From Qipengyuania sp. SS22 (GTDB lineage Bacteria; Pseudomonadota; Alphaproteobacteria; Sphingomonadales; Sphingomonadaceae), in assembly GCF_025736935.1 (NCBI RefSeq), contig NZ_CP107048.1, forward strand, positions 248,001-312,000: a DNA stretch of 64,000 nucleotides, in the 5' to 3' direction. The notes under the pieces are model-generated. The model saw only the letters and a list, made by a program, of their open reading frames with translations, searched no databases and was not told where the DNA came from. Position 1 is the stretch's first letter; each line of letters begins with the position of its first letter. The translations under genes were made by a program, and so were the position numbers. Below, piece by piece: positions 1 through 9,735 of the stretch.

Positions 1-124
1 GCTGCCGGCCAAGGGGCTGACCGCGGAAATCGAATGCGAAGCGCGCGATGGCGAGCAGATCGACCGGTTGGTGCACAACCTGCGCGACAAAGGCTACAGC
101 GTGGAACTGGCCGAACTGGCCTGA
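1..124 (+). CDS. C-terminal end of a gene, probably threonine ammonia-lyase (partial)
   Basis: The window opens inside a reading frame (first full codon at base 2) that encodes about 40 residues and stops with TGA at 122-124. The visible tail begins LPAKGL, continues with an acidic beta-strand segment, and ends in KGYSVELAELA. This alternating pattern resembles the ACT-like C-terminal regulatory segment that ends many catabolic or biosynthetic threonine ammonia-lyases. That enzyme deaminates threonine to 2-oxobutanoate in isoleucine synthesis. The catalytic part lies outside the window, so the name is an inference from a short tail. Another ACT-domain protein is possible. Confidence 0.4.
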   Translation, partial: LPAKGLTAEIECEARDGEQIDRLVHNLRDKGYSVELAELA

Positions 125-206
125 TCTCGGTCCCGGGCAGGTGCTTGGCGCGGCCCGATTCTCCTGTCTCCAGAAGACCGTTCGACGGGCGCTTTGCGCT
201 TTTCAT

Positions 207-225
207 GGTTAAGAGGGTTTTAACC
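207..225. promoter_or_regulatory. Candidate CtrA binding site upstream of bpt
   Basis: The 16-mer at 209-224 fits the alphaproteobacterial CtrA consensus TTAA-N7-TTAAC exactly. One more base on each side makes a perfect inverted repeat, GGTTAA and TTAACC, around a 7-base spacer. It lies about 60-75 bases before the likely bpt start and in the only sizeable gap between the first two genes. CtrA is the cell-cycle response regulator of alphaproteobacteria. Binding here is an inference from sequence alone. Confidence 0.4.
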
Positions 226-284
226 AGAGACCCGCTCTGTCATTAATGTCTGCGACAGGTAAGGAATTGTTAACCTCCGAGAGG

Positions 285-1139
285 ATGCAAACCAAAGTGA
301 CCGCACCGATTCGCTTTCCCCGCTTCTTCGTGACCAGCCCAGCGCCGTGTCCGTATCTGCCGGGCAAGAGCGAGCGTAAGGTCTTTACCGAACTGCGCGG
401 CGAAAATGCCGACGAATTGAACGAAGCGCTTGGCCGGATCGGCTTCCGCCGCAGCCAGACTGTCGCCTACCGCCCGTCCTGCCTCGATTGCCAGGCCTGC
501 GTCTCGGTGCGGGTGGTAGCGGACGAGTTCAAGCCGTCTTCATCGCAGAAGCGCACGCTCAAGGCCAATGAGGATCTGATCGCCACCGAATGCCGTCCTT
601 GGGCGACTGCGGAACAATTTGAGCTGTTGCAGAGTTATCTTGCAGCCCGCCACCCCGGTGGCGGGATGACGCAGATGGAGGAAACCGACTTTGCCGACAT
701 GGTGGAACACACCAGTGTCACCAGCTACGTCATTGAATATCGGGAGCCGGGTATCGGCACCGAACCGGGACGCCTCGTGGGGGCGTGCCTAACAGATTAT
801 CAGGGTGACGGGCTGTCGATGATCTACAGCTTCTACAACTCTGAACATGGGGATCGCGCCGGGCTTGGGAACTACATTATCCTCGACCACATTCGCCGTG
901 CGGCTGCCAGCGGCCTGCCCTATGTCTATCTCGGCTATTGGGTCGATGGGGCCGAGCGGATGCAATACAAGGTCCGCTATCGTCCGCTCGAACGGCTTAC
1001 CCGTGGCGGATGGGAACGCATGCCCGATGACGAGCAGAAGCGCCTTATCGCCGCTGCTACCGCCCCGCGCCCCAGCCGCCGCGACGAAGCGCTGCCGGCC
1101 AAGGACGGGCTCGCGGCCGAGTACCGGATTGCCGACTGA
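285..1139 (+). CDS. bpt: Aspartate/glutamate leucyltransferase (Bpt, N-end rule)
   Basis: This cytosolic enzyme transfers leucine from Leu-tRNA to N-terminal Asp or Glu of proteins, marking them for ClpS/ClpAP degradation. The 284-residue product has the family hallmarks: CPYLPG near residue 25, the Cys pair in the CLDCQAC segment, and the C-terminal block with YLGYWV, MQYK and RPLE. The GNAT-like fold occupies the second half. An in-frame ATG at 246 would add 13 residues, but ATG 285 places the conserved RFPRFF block where relatives have it. Neither start has a well-spaced SD, so the start is uncertain. tamA follows with an apparent overlap of about 11 bases. Confidence 0.93.
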   Translation: MQTKVTAPIRFPRFFVTSPAPCPYLPGKSERKVFTELRGENADELNEALGRIGFRRSQTVAYRPSCLDCQACVSVRVVADEFKPSSSQKRTLKANEDLIATECRPWATAEQFELLQSYLAARHPGGGMTQMEETDFADMVEHTSVTSYVIEYREPGIGTEPGRLVGACLTDYQGDGLSMIYSFYNSEHGDRAGLGNYIILDHIRRAAASGLPYVYLGYWVDGAERMQYKVRYRPLERLTRGGWERMPDDEQKRLIAAATAPRPSRRDEALPAKDGLAAEYRIAD

Positions 1140-3282
1140 CCTAGCGCGTAACGCGCTGGCTACCTGTCTCGCCGCGATTGCGATCGCGGGCGTCCAGCCG
1201 CTTGCAGCGCAGGATGCCGACGCTCCGTCCTCGCTCGAAGACCTGATCCCCGACAGCGCGGTAAGCGATCCCGACGCCTGGGCGCAGCAGGGCACCGACG
1301 CGCCCACCGAGATTGCGGTGGAAGACACCGCGCCCGACCTCCAGGCCGAGACCGCGATTGCCGAAATTCCAGGCATGTCGGTGGCATGGCCCGAAGATGT
1401 CGTTTTCGAGCCGCTCGAGCCGCTCGAACCCCAAACCGATATCGTCTTTGCCGACCTCTTGGCCGACGTGCCGCAGATCGCCTTCGATGAAGCAGATCTG
1501 GAAGAGCTGTCGGATACGCTGGTGCTCGGTTTCCCGCAGAAGGAACCCCCGTTCAGCCAGCGCGGGGATTTCATCGATCGGTTCGAGGCGCTCTCGACCA
1601 TCGAGGAACTCGACGATGGCGACGAGAATGTCGCCCAGCTGGCCGCACGCGCGCGCAAGGACGAGGAATTGCTGACCACGCTGCTGCGCGTCTATGGTTA
1701 TTACGATGGCGAGATCGTCCGCACCATCGCCACGCGCGATGCAGGCGAGGAGGCCGCCGACCAGCGCCCCCGCGTACGCTTCGATGTCATTCCCGGCCCG
1801 CGCTATACCTATGGCGCGATTGCGCTGGGCGAACTTGCCGCTGCGCCCGATGCCGGCGACCTGCGCGACGCCTTCGAAATCCGCTCGGGCGATTATCTCC
1901 AGTCCGACGATATCCTCGCCGAACGCTTCGATCTCGATCGCGCCCTGGGCGAAACGGGTTACGCCTTTGCCGAAATCGACAATCCCGAACTGCTGATCGA
2001 TCACGAGCGGATCGAGGGCGATCTGACCATGCCGGTCCGCCCGAACGGGAAATACGTCTTCGGCGAAGTCGTCAGCAGCGACGAGGCCTTCCTCTCCAGC
2101 CGTCATCTCGCGAGCATCGCGCGGTTCGATGCGGGCGATGTCTACCAGCGCAGCCTCGCCTTCGACCTTCGCCGCGCGGTGACCGCCACGGGGCTGGTAT
2201 CGACCGTCGGCGTCGAAGCGCGCGAAGTGTCGCCGCCGCAGGGCGACGAGCCCGGCGTGGTGGCGATGGACGTCACGCTCGAACGCGCCAAGCTACGGAC
2301 GATCGCAGGCGCGATCGGCTATGGCTCCGAGGAAGGCGTGCGCATCCAGGCGAGCTGGGAACATCGCAATTTCTTCCCGCCCGAAGGTGCGCTGCGGCTG
2401 CGCGGCATCCTCGGCACGCGCGAGCAGCTGGCCGGGGTGACCTTCCGCAAGAACAATTTCGGCGGCCGCGACAAGGTCCTCACTGTCGATGCCTATGCGT
2501 CCAGCATCGATACTACCGCCTATGATGCGCGCACGGTGGCACTGACCGGGACCTATGAACGCACCTCGACGCTGCTGTTCCAGAAACCCCTCGCCTGGGG
2601 CCTTGGCGCAGAAGTGCTCGCGACCGACGAGCGTAACCGCATCGTCGATGGCGTGGCGCGGCCCCGCCAGACCTATTTCATCGCTTCGCTCTTCGGCAGG
2701 GCGACGCTCGATACCAGCGACTCGCTGCTCGACCCCACGCGCGGGTTCCGCGTCACGGGCTTCCTCGCGCCTGAAACCTCGCGCACCGAGGGCGAGCAGT
2801 ACTATTACCTGCGCAACCGCGTTGACGGGTCGTTCTACCAGTCGGTCGGCGCGCGCACGGTGATCGCGGCGCGGGGGGCCTTCGCCAGCATCCAGGGTGC
2901 CGACCTGGTCGGCATCGCGCCATCGCGTCGGCTCTATGCCGGCGGCGGGGGATCGGTGCGCGGCTATGGCTATCAGGCGATCGGGCCCAAGAACGAATTC
3001 ATGGAGCCGACCGGCGGGCGCAGCCTGGTCGAAGCCTCGCTCGAGGCGCGGATCGGCACTGGCTTCTTCGATGGCGCGGTTTCGGTCGTGCCGTTCTTCG
3101 ATCTGGGTAGCGTATCGACCTCGACCACGCCCGATTTTGCCGAGATCAAGATGGGCGCGGGTATCGGCCTGCGCTACGCGACCGGCTTCGGCCCGATCCG
3201 CTTCGACGTGGGCATCCCGCTCAATCCCGAACCCGAGGATTCGGCGGTCGGGGTCTATATCTCGCTCGGACAGGCTTTCTGA
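1129..3282 (+). CDS. tamA: TamA, outer-membrane Omp85-family assembly factor
   Basis: TamA is the outer-membrane barrel of the translocation and assembly module, which inserts autotransporters and other proteins together with TamB. The product is about 717 residues: signal peptide ([12 protein letters not shown]...PLAAQ), a long acidic Glu/Asp/Pro-rich segment of about 130 residues, POTRA-type domains, then a 16-strand Omp85 barrel. The lid-loop motif VRGYGYQ is present and the protein ends in Phe (GQAF). The open frame extends far upstream inside bpt. TTG at 1129 is chosen because it directly precedes the signal peptide. The next in-frame ATG, at 1027, would put 34 unlikely residues first. 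tamB follows with overlapping stop and start codons, so the two are cotranslated. Confidence 0.9.
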   Translation: MPTDLARNALATCLAAIAIAGVQPLAAQDADAPSSLEDLIPDSAVSDPDAWAQQGTDAPTEIAVEDTAPDLQAETAIAEIPGMSVAWPEDVVFEPLEPLEPQTDIVFADLLADVPQIAFDEADLEELSDTLVLGFPQKEPPFSQRGDFIDRFEALSTIEELDDGDENVAQLAARARKDEELLTTLLRVYGYYDGEIVRTIATRDAGEEAADQRPRVRFDVIPGPRYTYGAIALGELAAAPDAGDLRDAFEIRSGDYLQSDDILAERFDLDRALGETGYAFAEIDNPELLIDHERIEGDLTMPVRPNGKYVFGEVVSSDEAFLSSRHLASIARFDAGDVYQRSLAFDLRRAVTATGLVSTVGVEAREVSPPQGDEPGVVAMDVTLERAKLRTIAGAIGYGSEEGVRIQASWEHRNFFPPEGALRLRGILGTREQLAGVTFRKNNFGGRDKVLTVDAYASSIDTTAYDARTVALTGTYERTSTLLFQKPLAWGLGAEVLATDERNRIVDGVARPRQTYFIASLFGRATLDTSDSLLDPTRGFRVTGFLAPETSRTEGEQYYYLRNRVDGSFYQSVGARTVIAARGAFASIQGADLVGIAPSRRLYAGGGGSVRGYGYQAIGPKNEFMEPTGGRSLVEASLEARIGTGFFDGAVSVVPFFDLGSVSTSTTPDFAEIKMGAGIGLRYATGFGPIRFDVGIPLNPEPEDSAVGVYISLGQAF

Positions 3283-6200
3283 TGAGCGACGATGCATTGA
3301 GCGAAACCGAGCCCACCGCTCGCCGTCGGCCGCGCCGTGGCAAGTGGCTGCTGGGCATCGTCGGTGCGCTGGTGCTGGTGATTGTCGGCGCGCTGGCTGT
3401 GCTCAACACACCGCTGGGCGAGCGCTTCCTCGCCAATCGGATTGCCGAGCGGACCTTCCCCAATGGACTGAACGTGCGGATCGGGCGGATCGAGGGCAAT
3501 CTCTACGGTGCGGCAGTCCTGCACGATGTGCGCCTGTCCGACCCGCAGGGCGTGTTCCTGACCATTCCGCGCGCGGAGGTCGACTGGAACCCGGGCGCTT
3601 GGCTGTCGAACCGGCTGGAGATCGACACCTTTGCCGCACGCCGCGCAACGCTGGCGCGGATCCCCGAATTCCTGCCGAGCGAAGAAGAAGGACCGATCCT
3701 GCCCGGCTTCGACATCGCGGTGGAAGACTTTACGATCGATCAGCTCATGCTCGCCCCCGGGATCGCTGGCGATCAGGCGCAACGTGTCGATCTGAGCGGA
3801 AACGCCACCGTCACCGACCGGCGCCTGATGCTCGATGTGGACGGCGCGCTGGGCGAACGCGACCGGCTGGCGCTGCTGCTCGACGCCGAACCCGATGGCG
3901 ATGATTTCGATCTCTCCTTCGACCTTGCTGCGGCCGCCGATGGCCCGCTTGTCGCGCTGGCCGGGCTCGACCGCGCCTACACCGCGCAGCTGCGCGGCGA
4001 CGGAACATGGTCGCAATGGACTGGCGGCCTGCTGGTGCGTAGCGAGAACGAGCGCGTGGCGGCCATGCGTGTCACCAATCGCGCGGGCCGCTTCGGCCTG
4101 CTGGGCAAGTTCGATCCGTCCGATTTCCTCTCCGGTATTCCCGCGCGCGCGCTGGGCGACGATGTCGCGCTGAAGGTCGATCTGGCGATCGACGACCGTG
4201 CTTTCGATGGCCGGACGACCCTGATCGGGCGCGGGCTGAGCCTTGATGCCAATGGGCTGATCGACCTCGCCGGAAACCGCGCAGAGGAACTGGAGCTTGT
4301 CGCCCGCGTGCGCGACCCGAATGTGCTCGGCGAGGGCATGACGCTCCGCGAAACGCAGCTTTCGGCCACGCTCGACGGCGCATTCAGCGATCTGGCGGTG
4401 GTTCACGATTTGCGTATCGGCGAACTCGACCTCGAGGGCACCGTGTTGGCAGGGCTGCGCCAACAGGGCACTGCGCGGTATGACGGGACGCGCTGGACGC
4501 TGCCGCTTGACGTCGCAGTGGCGAAAGTCACCAGCGGCAATAGCTGGGTCGATCCGCGGCTGGTCGATGGCGTGGGCCGGGGCACTCTGGTGCTCAGCGG
4601 CTCGACGCTGCTGTCCGACGATCTGAGCGTAGCTTTCCCCGGCACCTCGGCGAACCTCGCGCTGCGCGGCGATCTGGCGAGCGGTCGTTACGAGCTGCGG
4701 GGTCCGGTCCGCGCGGAACGGCTTGCGCTCGACAATGTCGGTACGCTGGGCGGGACCGCGGTAATCGACTTCGTTCTGGCATCCGGAGCGCCGTGGCGGC
4801 TCGCAGCCGATCTCGACGCGCGGGTCGCGCCCGTCACCAATGCCACGCTGGCCAATCTTGCCGGGACACCGATCCGCGTGCGCGGCGGCATCGCGGTGGG
4901 CGGTAATGCACCGCTCGACTTCAACCGGCTGCGCGTCGACGCCAGCAAGCTGCGCCTCGCGCTCGATGGTAGCGTCCGCGATGGCACCACCCAAGTGGCG
5001 GGCAATGGCACGCATGTCGATTACGGCCCCTTCACTGTCGAAGCCAGCGTGACCGATGCGGGTCCCAGTGCCGCGCTGGTTTTCGCCAGCCCCGCGACCG
5101 GGCTCGAGAATGTCCGCCTGACCATTGCGCCCAGCGAGGAAGGCTTTGCGATCGATACCGAGGGCGATTCCCTCCTCGGCCCCTTCGCAGGCCAACTGGC
5201 GCTGCTGGCACCAGAGGATGGGCCGACCCGCATCGCGATCGAACGCATGCGCATATCCGAGACCAATGTCACTGGCGGGCTGACGCTGGTCGATGGCGGC
5301 GCTGATGGCACGCTTACCTTTGCCGGGGGCGGGCTCGACGGCACTGTCACGCTGGCTCCGCGTGGCGGCGGTCAGGGGCTGGAAATCGCGCTCAAGGCCC
5401 GCAACGCGCGCTTTGGCGGCGAGACCCCGCTACGTATCGCGCGCGCTGATATCGACGCGTCGGGGCTGATCCGGGAAGGCCATACGAGCTTTTCCGGCAC
5501 AGGCACCGCGGCCGGGCTGTCCTATGGCACGCTGTTCATTGGCCGCCTTGCGGCGCAGGGCGAGATCGAGAACGGCGTGGGCAGCGTCGATGCCTCGCTT
5601 TCGGGCCGGCGCAGTGGCCGGTTCGTGCTCGATGTGAATGCAGGGATCCGCCCCGACCAGATCGCACTGGCTGCGCAGGGCGAGTTTGCCGGACGTCGTA
5701 TTTCGATGCCGCGCCGCGCGGTGCTCACCAGCCTCGATAATGGCGGCTGGCGCCTCGCACCGACGCAATTGTCCTATGGCGATGGCGGGATGATCGCTTC
5801 GGGCAGCTTCGGCGGCGGCGATCTCGATTTCGACTTCAAGCTTGCCCGCATGCCGCTCTCGCTGATCGATATCGTTCGGCCCGACACCGGGCTGGGCGGA
5901 ATGATCTCGGGCACGGTGGATTACCGCGTGGGTGCAAACCAGCTGCCGGTGAGCGAGGCCAAGGTAAAGATCGATGGGCTGACGCGCTCGGGTCTCGTGC
6001 TGACTTCGCGTCCGGTCAATGTGGCGCTGGTCGCGCGGCTGACCGAAAGCGAGCTCGAGGCGCGCGCGCTGTTGCAGAACGAGGATATCCAGCGCGGCCG
6101 CGTGCAGGCGCAGATCACCGGGTTACCTGGGCAGGGGATGCTGATCGACCGGCTGCGTGCCGGGAACCTGCTTGCGCAATTGCGCTATCGCGGCGCGGCG

Positions 6201-7478
6201 GAAAGCCTGTGGCGGCTGGCGGCGCTCGACACCTTCGACATCACCGGCCCGATCGCTATCGCCGCCAATGCCAGCGGGACTTTGCAGGACCCGACGGTAC
6301 GCGGCTCGATCTCGGGCGAAACGCTCCAGCTGCGCAGTTCGCTTTCGGGAACCGATATTCGCGACATTACCCTGCGTGGGCGGTTCCGCGGATCGCGTCT
6401 GCAAATCGCGCGCTTTGCCGGGACTGCGGTCAATGGCGGCAGCGTTAGCGGTAGCGGGATCGTCGATCTGCGCACGCTTGGCGAAGCGGTGGAGGGCCGG
6501 GTGCTCGAAATCCGCGGGCCGATCATCGATCTGCGCGCCTCGGCACGCAATGCCCGCTTGCTCGATACCGGCGGGCTGAGCGCCACCATCACCGGCCCGC
6601 TGCGGATCGTCTCCAACGGGCTCGGCGGGACCATTGCGGGCCGCGTACGTGTCAACGAGGCGATCTGGCGGCTGGGCACCGCGTCAGATGACTTGCGCCT
6701 CCCGCAGATAACCACGCGCGAGATCAACGCGCCTGCCAACCGTGCCCCGCAGGTCGCCCCGTCGCGTCCGTGGCGCTATCTGATCGATGCTACGGCAGCG
6801 AGCCGGATCAATGTCGACGGCATGGGTCTCGACAGCGAATGGTCAGCCGATGTCATCCTGCGCGGGACGACCGACGATCCGCGCATCGGCGGCAACGCCG
6901 AAGTGGTGCGCGGCGACTACACCTTTGCCGGAACGCAATTCGAACTGACCCGCGGCGAGATCGAATTCGATGCCAATGTGCCGGTCGATCCGCGGCTCGA
7001 TATCGTGGCCGAAACCGAACGCGATGGGCTGACCGTCGAAGCCACGGTACAGGGCAGTGCGACCCAGCCCGAAATCGCCTTCAGCTCGAACCCCTCGCTG
7101 CCCGAAGAGGAATTGCTTGCGCGCCTCCTGTTCGGCGGGTCGGTCACCAGTCTTTCGGCCACCGATGCGCTGCAGTTGGGGGCGGCAGTTGCCAGCCTGC
7201 GCGGCGGCGGCGGGCTGGACCCCATCAACCAGCTGCGCAGTGCCATCGGTCTAGATCGCCTGCGGATCGTCAGCGCCGATCCGGCACTGGGTCGCGGTAC
7301 GGGCGTGGCGCTGGGCAAGAATTTCGGACGCCGCTTCTATGCGGAAATCATCACCGACGGGCGCGGGTATAGCGCGACCGAACTGGAGTTCCGCGTAACC
7401 AGCTGGCTATCGCTGCTGGCTGCGGTTTCGACCGTGGGCCGGGAAAGCGTCGTCGCGGAAATCAGCCGCGACTACTAG
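3282..7478 (+). CDS. tamB: TamB, translocation and assembly module inner-membrane protein
   Basis: This is a 1398-residue protein, typical of TamB. It has a short basic cytoplasmic N terminus (RRRPRRGKW), one membrane anchor at about residues 22-42, a very long beta-rich taco-like periplasmic region made of Gly/Asp/Leu-rich strands, and the conserved C-terminal DUF490 domain (around LLARLLFGG and GLDRLRI). TamB spans the periplasm and works with TamA at the outer membrane. It may also carry phospholipids, as shown for AsmA-like relatives. Its ATG shares one base with the tamA stop codon. The large autotransporter encoded at 9.7-13.2 kb is a plausible client. Confidence 0.93.
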   Translation: MSDDALSETEPTARRRPRRGKWLLGIVGALVLVIVGALAVLNTPLGERFLANRIAERTFPNGLNVRIGRIEGNLYGAAVLHDVRLSDPQGVFLTIPRAEVDWNPGAWLSNRLEIDTFAARRATLARIPEFLPSEEEGPILPGFDIAVEDFTIDQLMLAPGIAGDQAQRVDLSGNATVTDRRLMLDVDGALGERDRLALLLDAEPDGDDFDLSFDLAAAADGPLVALAGLDRAYTAQLRGDGTWSQWTGGLLVRSENERVAAMRVTNRAGRFGLLGKFDPSDFLSGIPARALGDDVALKVDLAIDDRAFDGRTTLIGRGLSLDANGLIDLAGNRAEELELVARVRDPNVLGEGMTLRETQLSATLDGAFSDLAVVHDLRIGELDLEGTVLAGLRQQGTARYDGTRWTLPLDVAVAKVTSGNSWVDPRLVDGVGRGTLVLSGSTLLSDDLSVAFPGTSANLALRGDLASGRYELRGPVRAERLALDNVGTLGGTAVIDFVLASGAPWRLAADLDARVAPVTNATLANLAGTPIRVRGGIAVGGNAPLDFNRLRVDASKLRLALDGSVRDGTTQVAGNGTHVDYGPFTVEASVTDAGPSAALVFASPATGLENVRLTIAPSEEGFAIDTEGDSLLGPFAGQLALLAPEDGPTRIAIERMRISETNVTGGLTLVDGGADGTLTFAGGGLDGTVTLAPRGGGQGLEIALKARNARFGGETPLRIARADIDASGLIREGHTSFSGTGTAAGLSYGTLFIGRLAAQGEIENGVGSVDASLSGRRSGRFVLDVNAGIRPDQIALAAQGEFAGRRISMPRRAVLTSLDNGGWRLAPTQLSYGDGGMIASGSFGGGDLDFDFKLARMPLSLIDIVRPDTGLGGMISGTVDYRVGANQLPVSEAKVKIDGLTRSGLVLTSRPVNVALVARLTESELEARALLQNEDIQRGRVQAQITGLPGQGMLIDRLRAGNLLAQLRYRGAAESLWRLAALDTFDITGPIAIAANASGTLQDPTVRGSISGETLQLRSSLSGTDIRDITLRGRFRGSRLQIARFAGTAVNGGSVSGSGIVDLRTLGEAVEGRVLEIRGPIIDLRASARNARLLDTGGLSATITGPLRIVSNGLGGTIAGRVRVNEAIWRLGTASDDLRLPQITTREINAPANRAPQVAPSRPWRYLIDATAASRINVDGMGLDSEWSADVILRGTTDDPRIGGNAEVVRGDYTFAGTQFELTRGEIEFDANVPVDPRLDIVAETERDGLTVEATVQGSATQPEIAFSSNPSLPEEELLARLLFGGSVTSLSATDALQLGAAVASLRGGGGLDPINQLRSAIGLDRLRIVSADPALGRGTGVALGKNFGRRFYAEIITDGRGYSATELEFRVTSWLSLLAAVSTVGRESVVAEISRDY

Positions 7479-7485
7479 GCGCCGC

Positions 7486-8052
7486 TCAGCCGCGCGGCGG
7501 GAGCAGCACGGTATCGATTGGGATGAGGACGCCGTTACTGGCCGCGATGGCAGTACCGGAAACATCCGCGCTGCCGCCGCCGTCCATCGTGACGGTCAGC
7601 GTTTCTCCCGTTCTGGCGAAGTGAACCTCGGTCTGACCGAGCGTCGTCATGGTGACCGGACCGCCGCGGCGGTCGATGGCGGCGCCGATCGCTTCGGGGG
7701 TCAGGTGACCAGGCAATAAGTGGTCACGCAATATCGCGATCAGGATCGGGCGTTGCTCGTCCTCCATCAGGGCCACGCCGTCCTCACCCAGAGCGGCAAA
7801 TGCCCGATCGTCGGGCGCTAGCACCGTGTAGCTCGCCGGCCCGTCGAGCACGCCCGAAAGCTCCGATTGCTCGATGGCGCTCTGCAACGTGCCAAGCGCC
7901 TGGTTTGCGCCCAATGTTGCGGCCAGCGTAAGCGTACCGTCATCCTGCGTGACAGGAGCCGATTTCTTGTCCTCGGCTTCACCGCAACTGCCCAGCAGCG
8001 GAAGCGCCACCAGCGCCAGCGCTGCAATGCCTGTTCTCACTAAGGGTGTCAT
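7486..8052 (-). CDS. Fasciclin (FAS1)-domain lipoprotein
   Basis: The 188-residue product starts with a lipoprotein signal ending in the lipobox LLGSC (Cys23). A single FAS1 domain follows, with the H1/H2-type blocks YTVLAPDDRAFAAL and LIPIDTVLLP at the end. FAS1 domains are adhesion or scaffold modules. In bacteria they are usually secreted or lipid-anchored, and no enzymatic role can be assigned. The gene is 10 bases downstream of the Tyr-rich secreted protein gene on the same strand, so they probably form an operon. It converges on tamB with only 7 bases between stop codons. Confidence 0.85.
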   Translation of the reverse strand: MTPLVRTGIAALALVALPLLGSCGEAEDKKSAPVTQDDGTLTLAATLGANQALGTLQSAIEQSELSGVLDGPASYTVLAPDDRAFAALGEDGVALMEDEQRPILIAILRDHLLPGHLTPEAIGAAIDRRGGPVTMTTLGQTEVHFARTGETLTVTMDGGGSADVSGTAIAASNGVLIPIDTVLLPPRG

Positions 8053-8062
8053 GCGTGCACTT

Positions 8063-8926
8063 TCAGACCAGCAGGTCGATCACGGCCGCGACCAGCTGTG
8101 TTTCGGGATCGATCCGGTACACATGCCCGTCCGAATAGCGGTACCAGGCATCCGCCGTATCGGCGTAACGCTCGCGATAGGAGTAGGGCACGTTGTAAAC
8201 ATCATAGCCCGCCGGCACCGCCTGCCCGACGGTGAACGTGTCCCCTGTCAGCAACCCCGCCACCGACGTGATCGTGAAATCCTCGGGATCGACCCGGTAG
8301 AGGATGTGTTCGGCATAGCGATAGGATGAGACCGGCCCCAGGTCGTAATAGTCGACGTAATAATCGGGAACGGCGTAGCTCTCATATGTCGAGGGCCAGA
8401 CATTGCCGATCGCAAGCGCTCCACCAAGCAAGGGGACATAACCCGCGACGCCGCCCTCATCGGTGCGGCGCAGCAAGTAGCCATCGTCGTAGTAATAGCG
8501 GCCCGCAGCATAGTGGCTCAGCCCGAACAGACCTAGATCGTAGTCATAGCCGTTCCAACGCTGGTTGCTGACACGGGACGCACCTGCCTGATCGGCGGAG
8601 ACACAGTCGGTGGTCCGGCGCGCAAGGCCCGGAGGGCATCCGGCGATCAGCGCGCGGTTGCGGTCGCGGTCGAGAAAGGCGCGCGCGCCACTGCTGCGAT
8701 CGCGTGCGATAGGTGCGTCGGGTGTGCGGTTATCGCGTCGCTCGGTACTTGGTTTTGCGCGCTGGCGGATGCTGTTCGCTCGCCTGGTTTCTGGCTCACC
8801 GCGTTCCAACTGCGCGGCCGCACGGTCGTTATTCCGCTTGTCGTTTCCCTGCCCCTTGCCGGGCGCGGCGTAAGCGCCGCCCGTCGCGAGTACGATGGCG
8901 GCCGCTCCTGCGACCAAGATACGCAT
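8063..8926 (-). CDS. Secreted Tyr-rich protein with internal repeats, unknown function
   Basis: This 287-residue protein is of a type I do not recognise by function. It has a clean signal peptide (MRILVAGAAAIVLATGGAYA), a basic Arg/Asn/Asp-rich low-complexity stretch at about 22-95, and a C-terminal half rich in Tyr. That half contains at least two copies of a unit of the form YRYxxxxxYRVDPE...I..VAxLL (around YAEHILYRVDPED and YSDGHVYRIDPET), with a looser third copy earlier (YYYDDGYLLRR). The start is secure: AAGGAGT lies 8 bases before the ATG. It precedes the FAS1 lipoprotein, which suggests a shared envelope role. Confidence 0.7.
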   Translation of the reverse strand: MRILVAGAAAIVLATGGAYAAPGKGQGNDKRNNDRAAAQLERGEPETRRANSIRQRAKPSTERRDNRTPDAPIARDRSSGARAFLDRDRNRALIAGCPPGLARRTTDCVSADQAGASRVSNQRWNGYDYDLGLFGLSHYAAGRYYYDDGYLLRRTDEGGVAGYVPLLGGALAIGNVWPSTYESYAVPDYYVDYYDLGPVSSYRYAEHILYRVDPEDFTITSVAGLLTGDTFTVGQAVPAGYDVYNVPYSYRERYADTADAWYRYSDGHVYRIDPETQLVAAVIDLLV

Positions 8927-9014
8927 TTGGGATACTCCTTTGCTCGCCTAACGGCGGCGGGAGCATTCGGGTTCCGGTTATTCGTTCGGCGCGGATGGCA
9001 GAATTCTGCGGCCT

Positions 9015-9599
9015 TCAATGTGAGCGATAGAGGCTGGCCTCTGCTGCACGGCGACGGACCAGGCCCTTGAGGACCCGTCCGCCAGCCCTGTTCCACCGCG
9101 CGAATTCGTCCGCCGCACCCTTGTAATCGCCCGCCAAATGACGGCGCAGCAGCGTCGATCGCCCAATCGCACCGGTGTTGTAATGGAAGCTGGTCAGCGC
9201 ATCGAATTGCGCTGGCGTGGTCGGCGCGTCGGCGAGCGCGTGTGCGACATCCCGTGCATGCCGTGCGACATCGCTCTCCAGCCGCGCGTCGCATTGCTGC
9301 TGGGTCCACACGGTGGTCGGGCCGATGTCCGGCCCGGTCGCGCCCCAGCCGATCGTCCATGGTTCGCCGCCAGTGCCCGGATCGGGATAGGCTTCAACCA
9401 GCCCATCGGGTCGCAAGCGCGCGCAACCCTCGAATTGCCGGATAAGCGCGAGGCCGCGAGGGCCGATGCTGTATGTGCTCCCGCCTGGGGCAGGTTCGGC
9501 TGCGGTATCGAGCACGGCATCCAGCGCCTCCACCTCGGCTTGCCTGAACCCGCGTCCCAAGAGCTTGCGAATGGCGTCGAATAGCGGTTTGCGGTTCAT
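9015..9599 (-). CDS. Phage-type lysozyme (glycoside hydrolase family 24)
   Basis: The 194-residue product has a GH24 endolysin domain from about residue 40: LIRQFEG with the catalytic Glu, YPDPGTGG, TIGWGAT with the catalytic-cleft Thr, and the later blocks FDALTSFHYNTG and RRRAAEASLY. It would cleave the beta-1,4 link between MurNAc and GlcNAc. ATG 9599 is chosen because GGAGG lies 6 bases before it; a longer frame starting at 9641 lacks this. No signal peptide is visible, so export would need a holin or another route. There are no other phage genes nearby, so this is either a domesticated endolysin or a standalone cell-wall enzyme. Confidence 0.88.
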   Translation of the reverse strand: MNRKPLFDAIRKLLGRGFRQAEVEALDAVLDTAAEPAPGGSTYSIGPRGLALIRQFEGCARLRPDGLVEAYPDPGTGGEPWTIGWGATGPDIGPTTVWTQQQCDARLESDVARHARDVAHALADAPTTPAQFDALTSFHYNTGAIGRSTLLRRHLAGDYKGAADEFARWNRAGGRVLKGLVRRRAAEASLYRSH

Positions 9600-9670
9600 C
9601 TCCGGCCTCCATGATGGATGAGGCCGACCGAGTAGGCACAAGCAGACCGAGTAGGAAAACGCTTTCGCTC

Positions 9671-9705
9671 AAAAGGGAAGGGCCGCCCGGTTTCCCGGAC
9701 GGCCC
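9671..9705 (-). terminator. Intrinsic terminator of the autotransporter gene
   Basis: Read on the minus strand, an 11-bp G+C-rich stem (9680-9690 with 9695-9705, one G.T pair) closes on a GAAA tetraloop and is followed by TTCCCTTTT. It starts about 30 bases after the autotransporter stop codon. Confidence 0.8.
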
Positions 9706-9735
9706 ATCTTGTCGGAACTGACGGTCCCGGTTGGC

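Noticed and set aside
34..246. 70-codon frame before bpt
   Set aside because: It overlaps the end of the upstream gene, is Arg/Pro-rich as shadow frames in G+C-rich DNA are, and has no SD. The gap instead holds the CtrA-like site.
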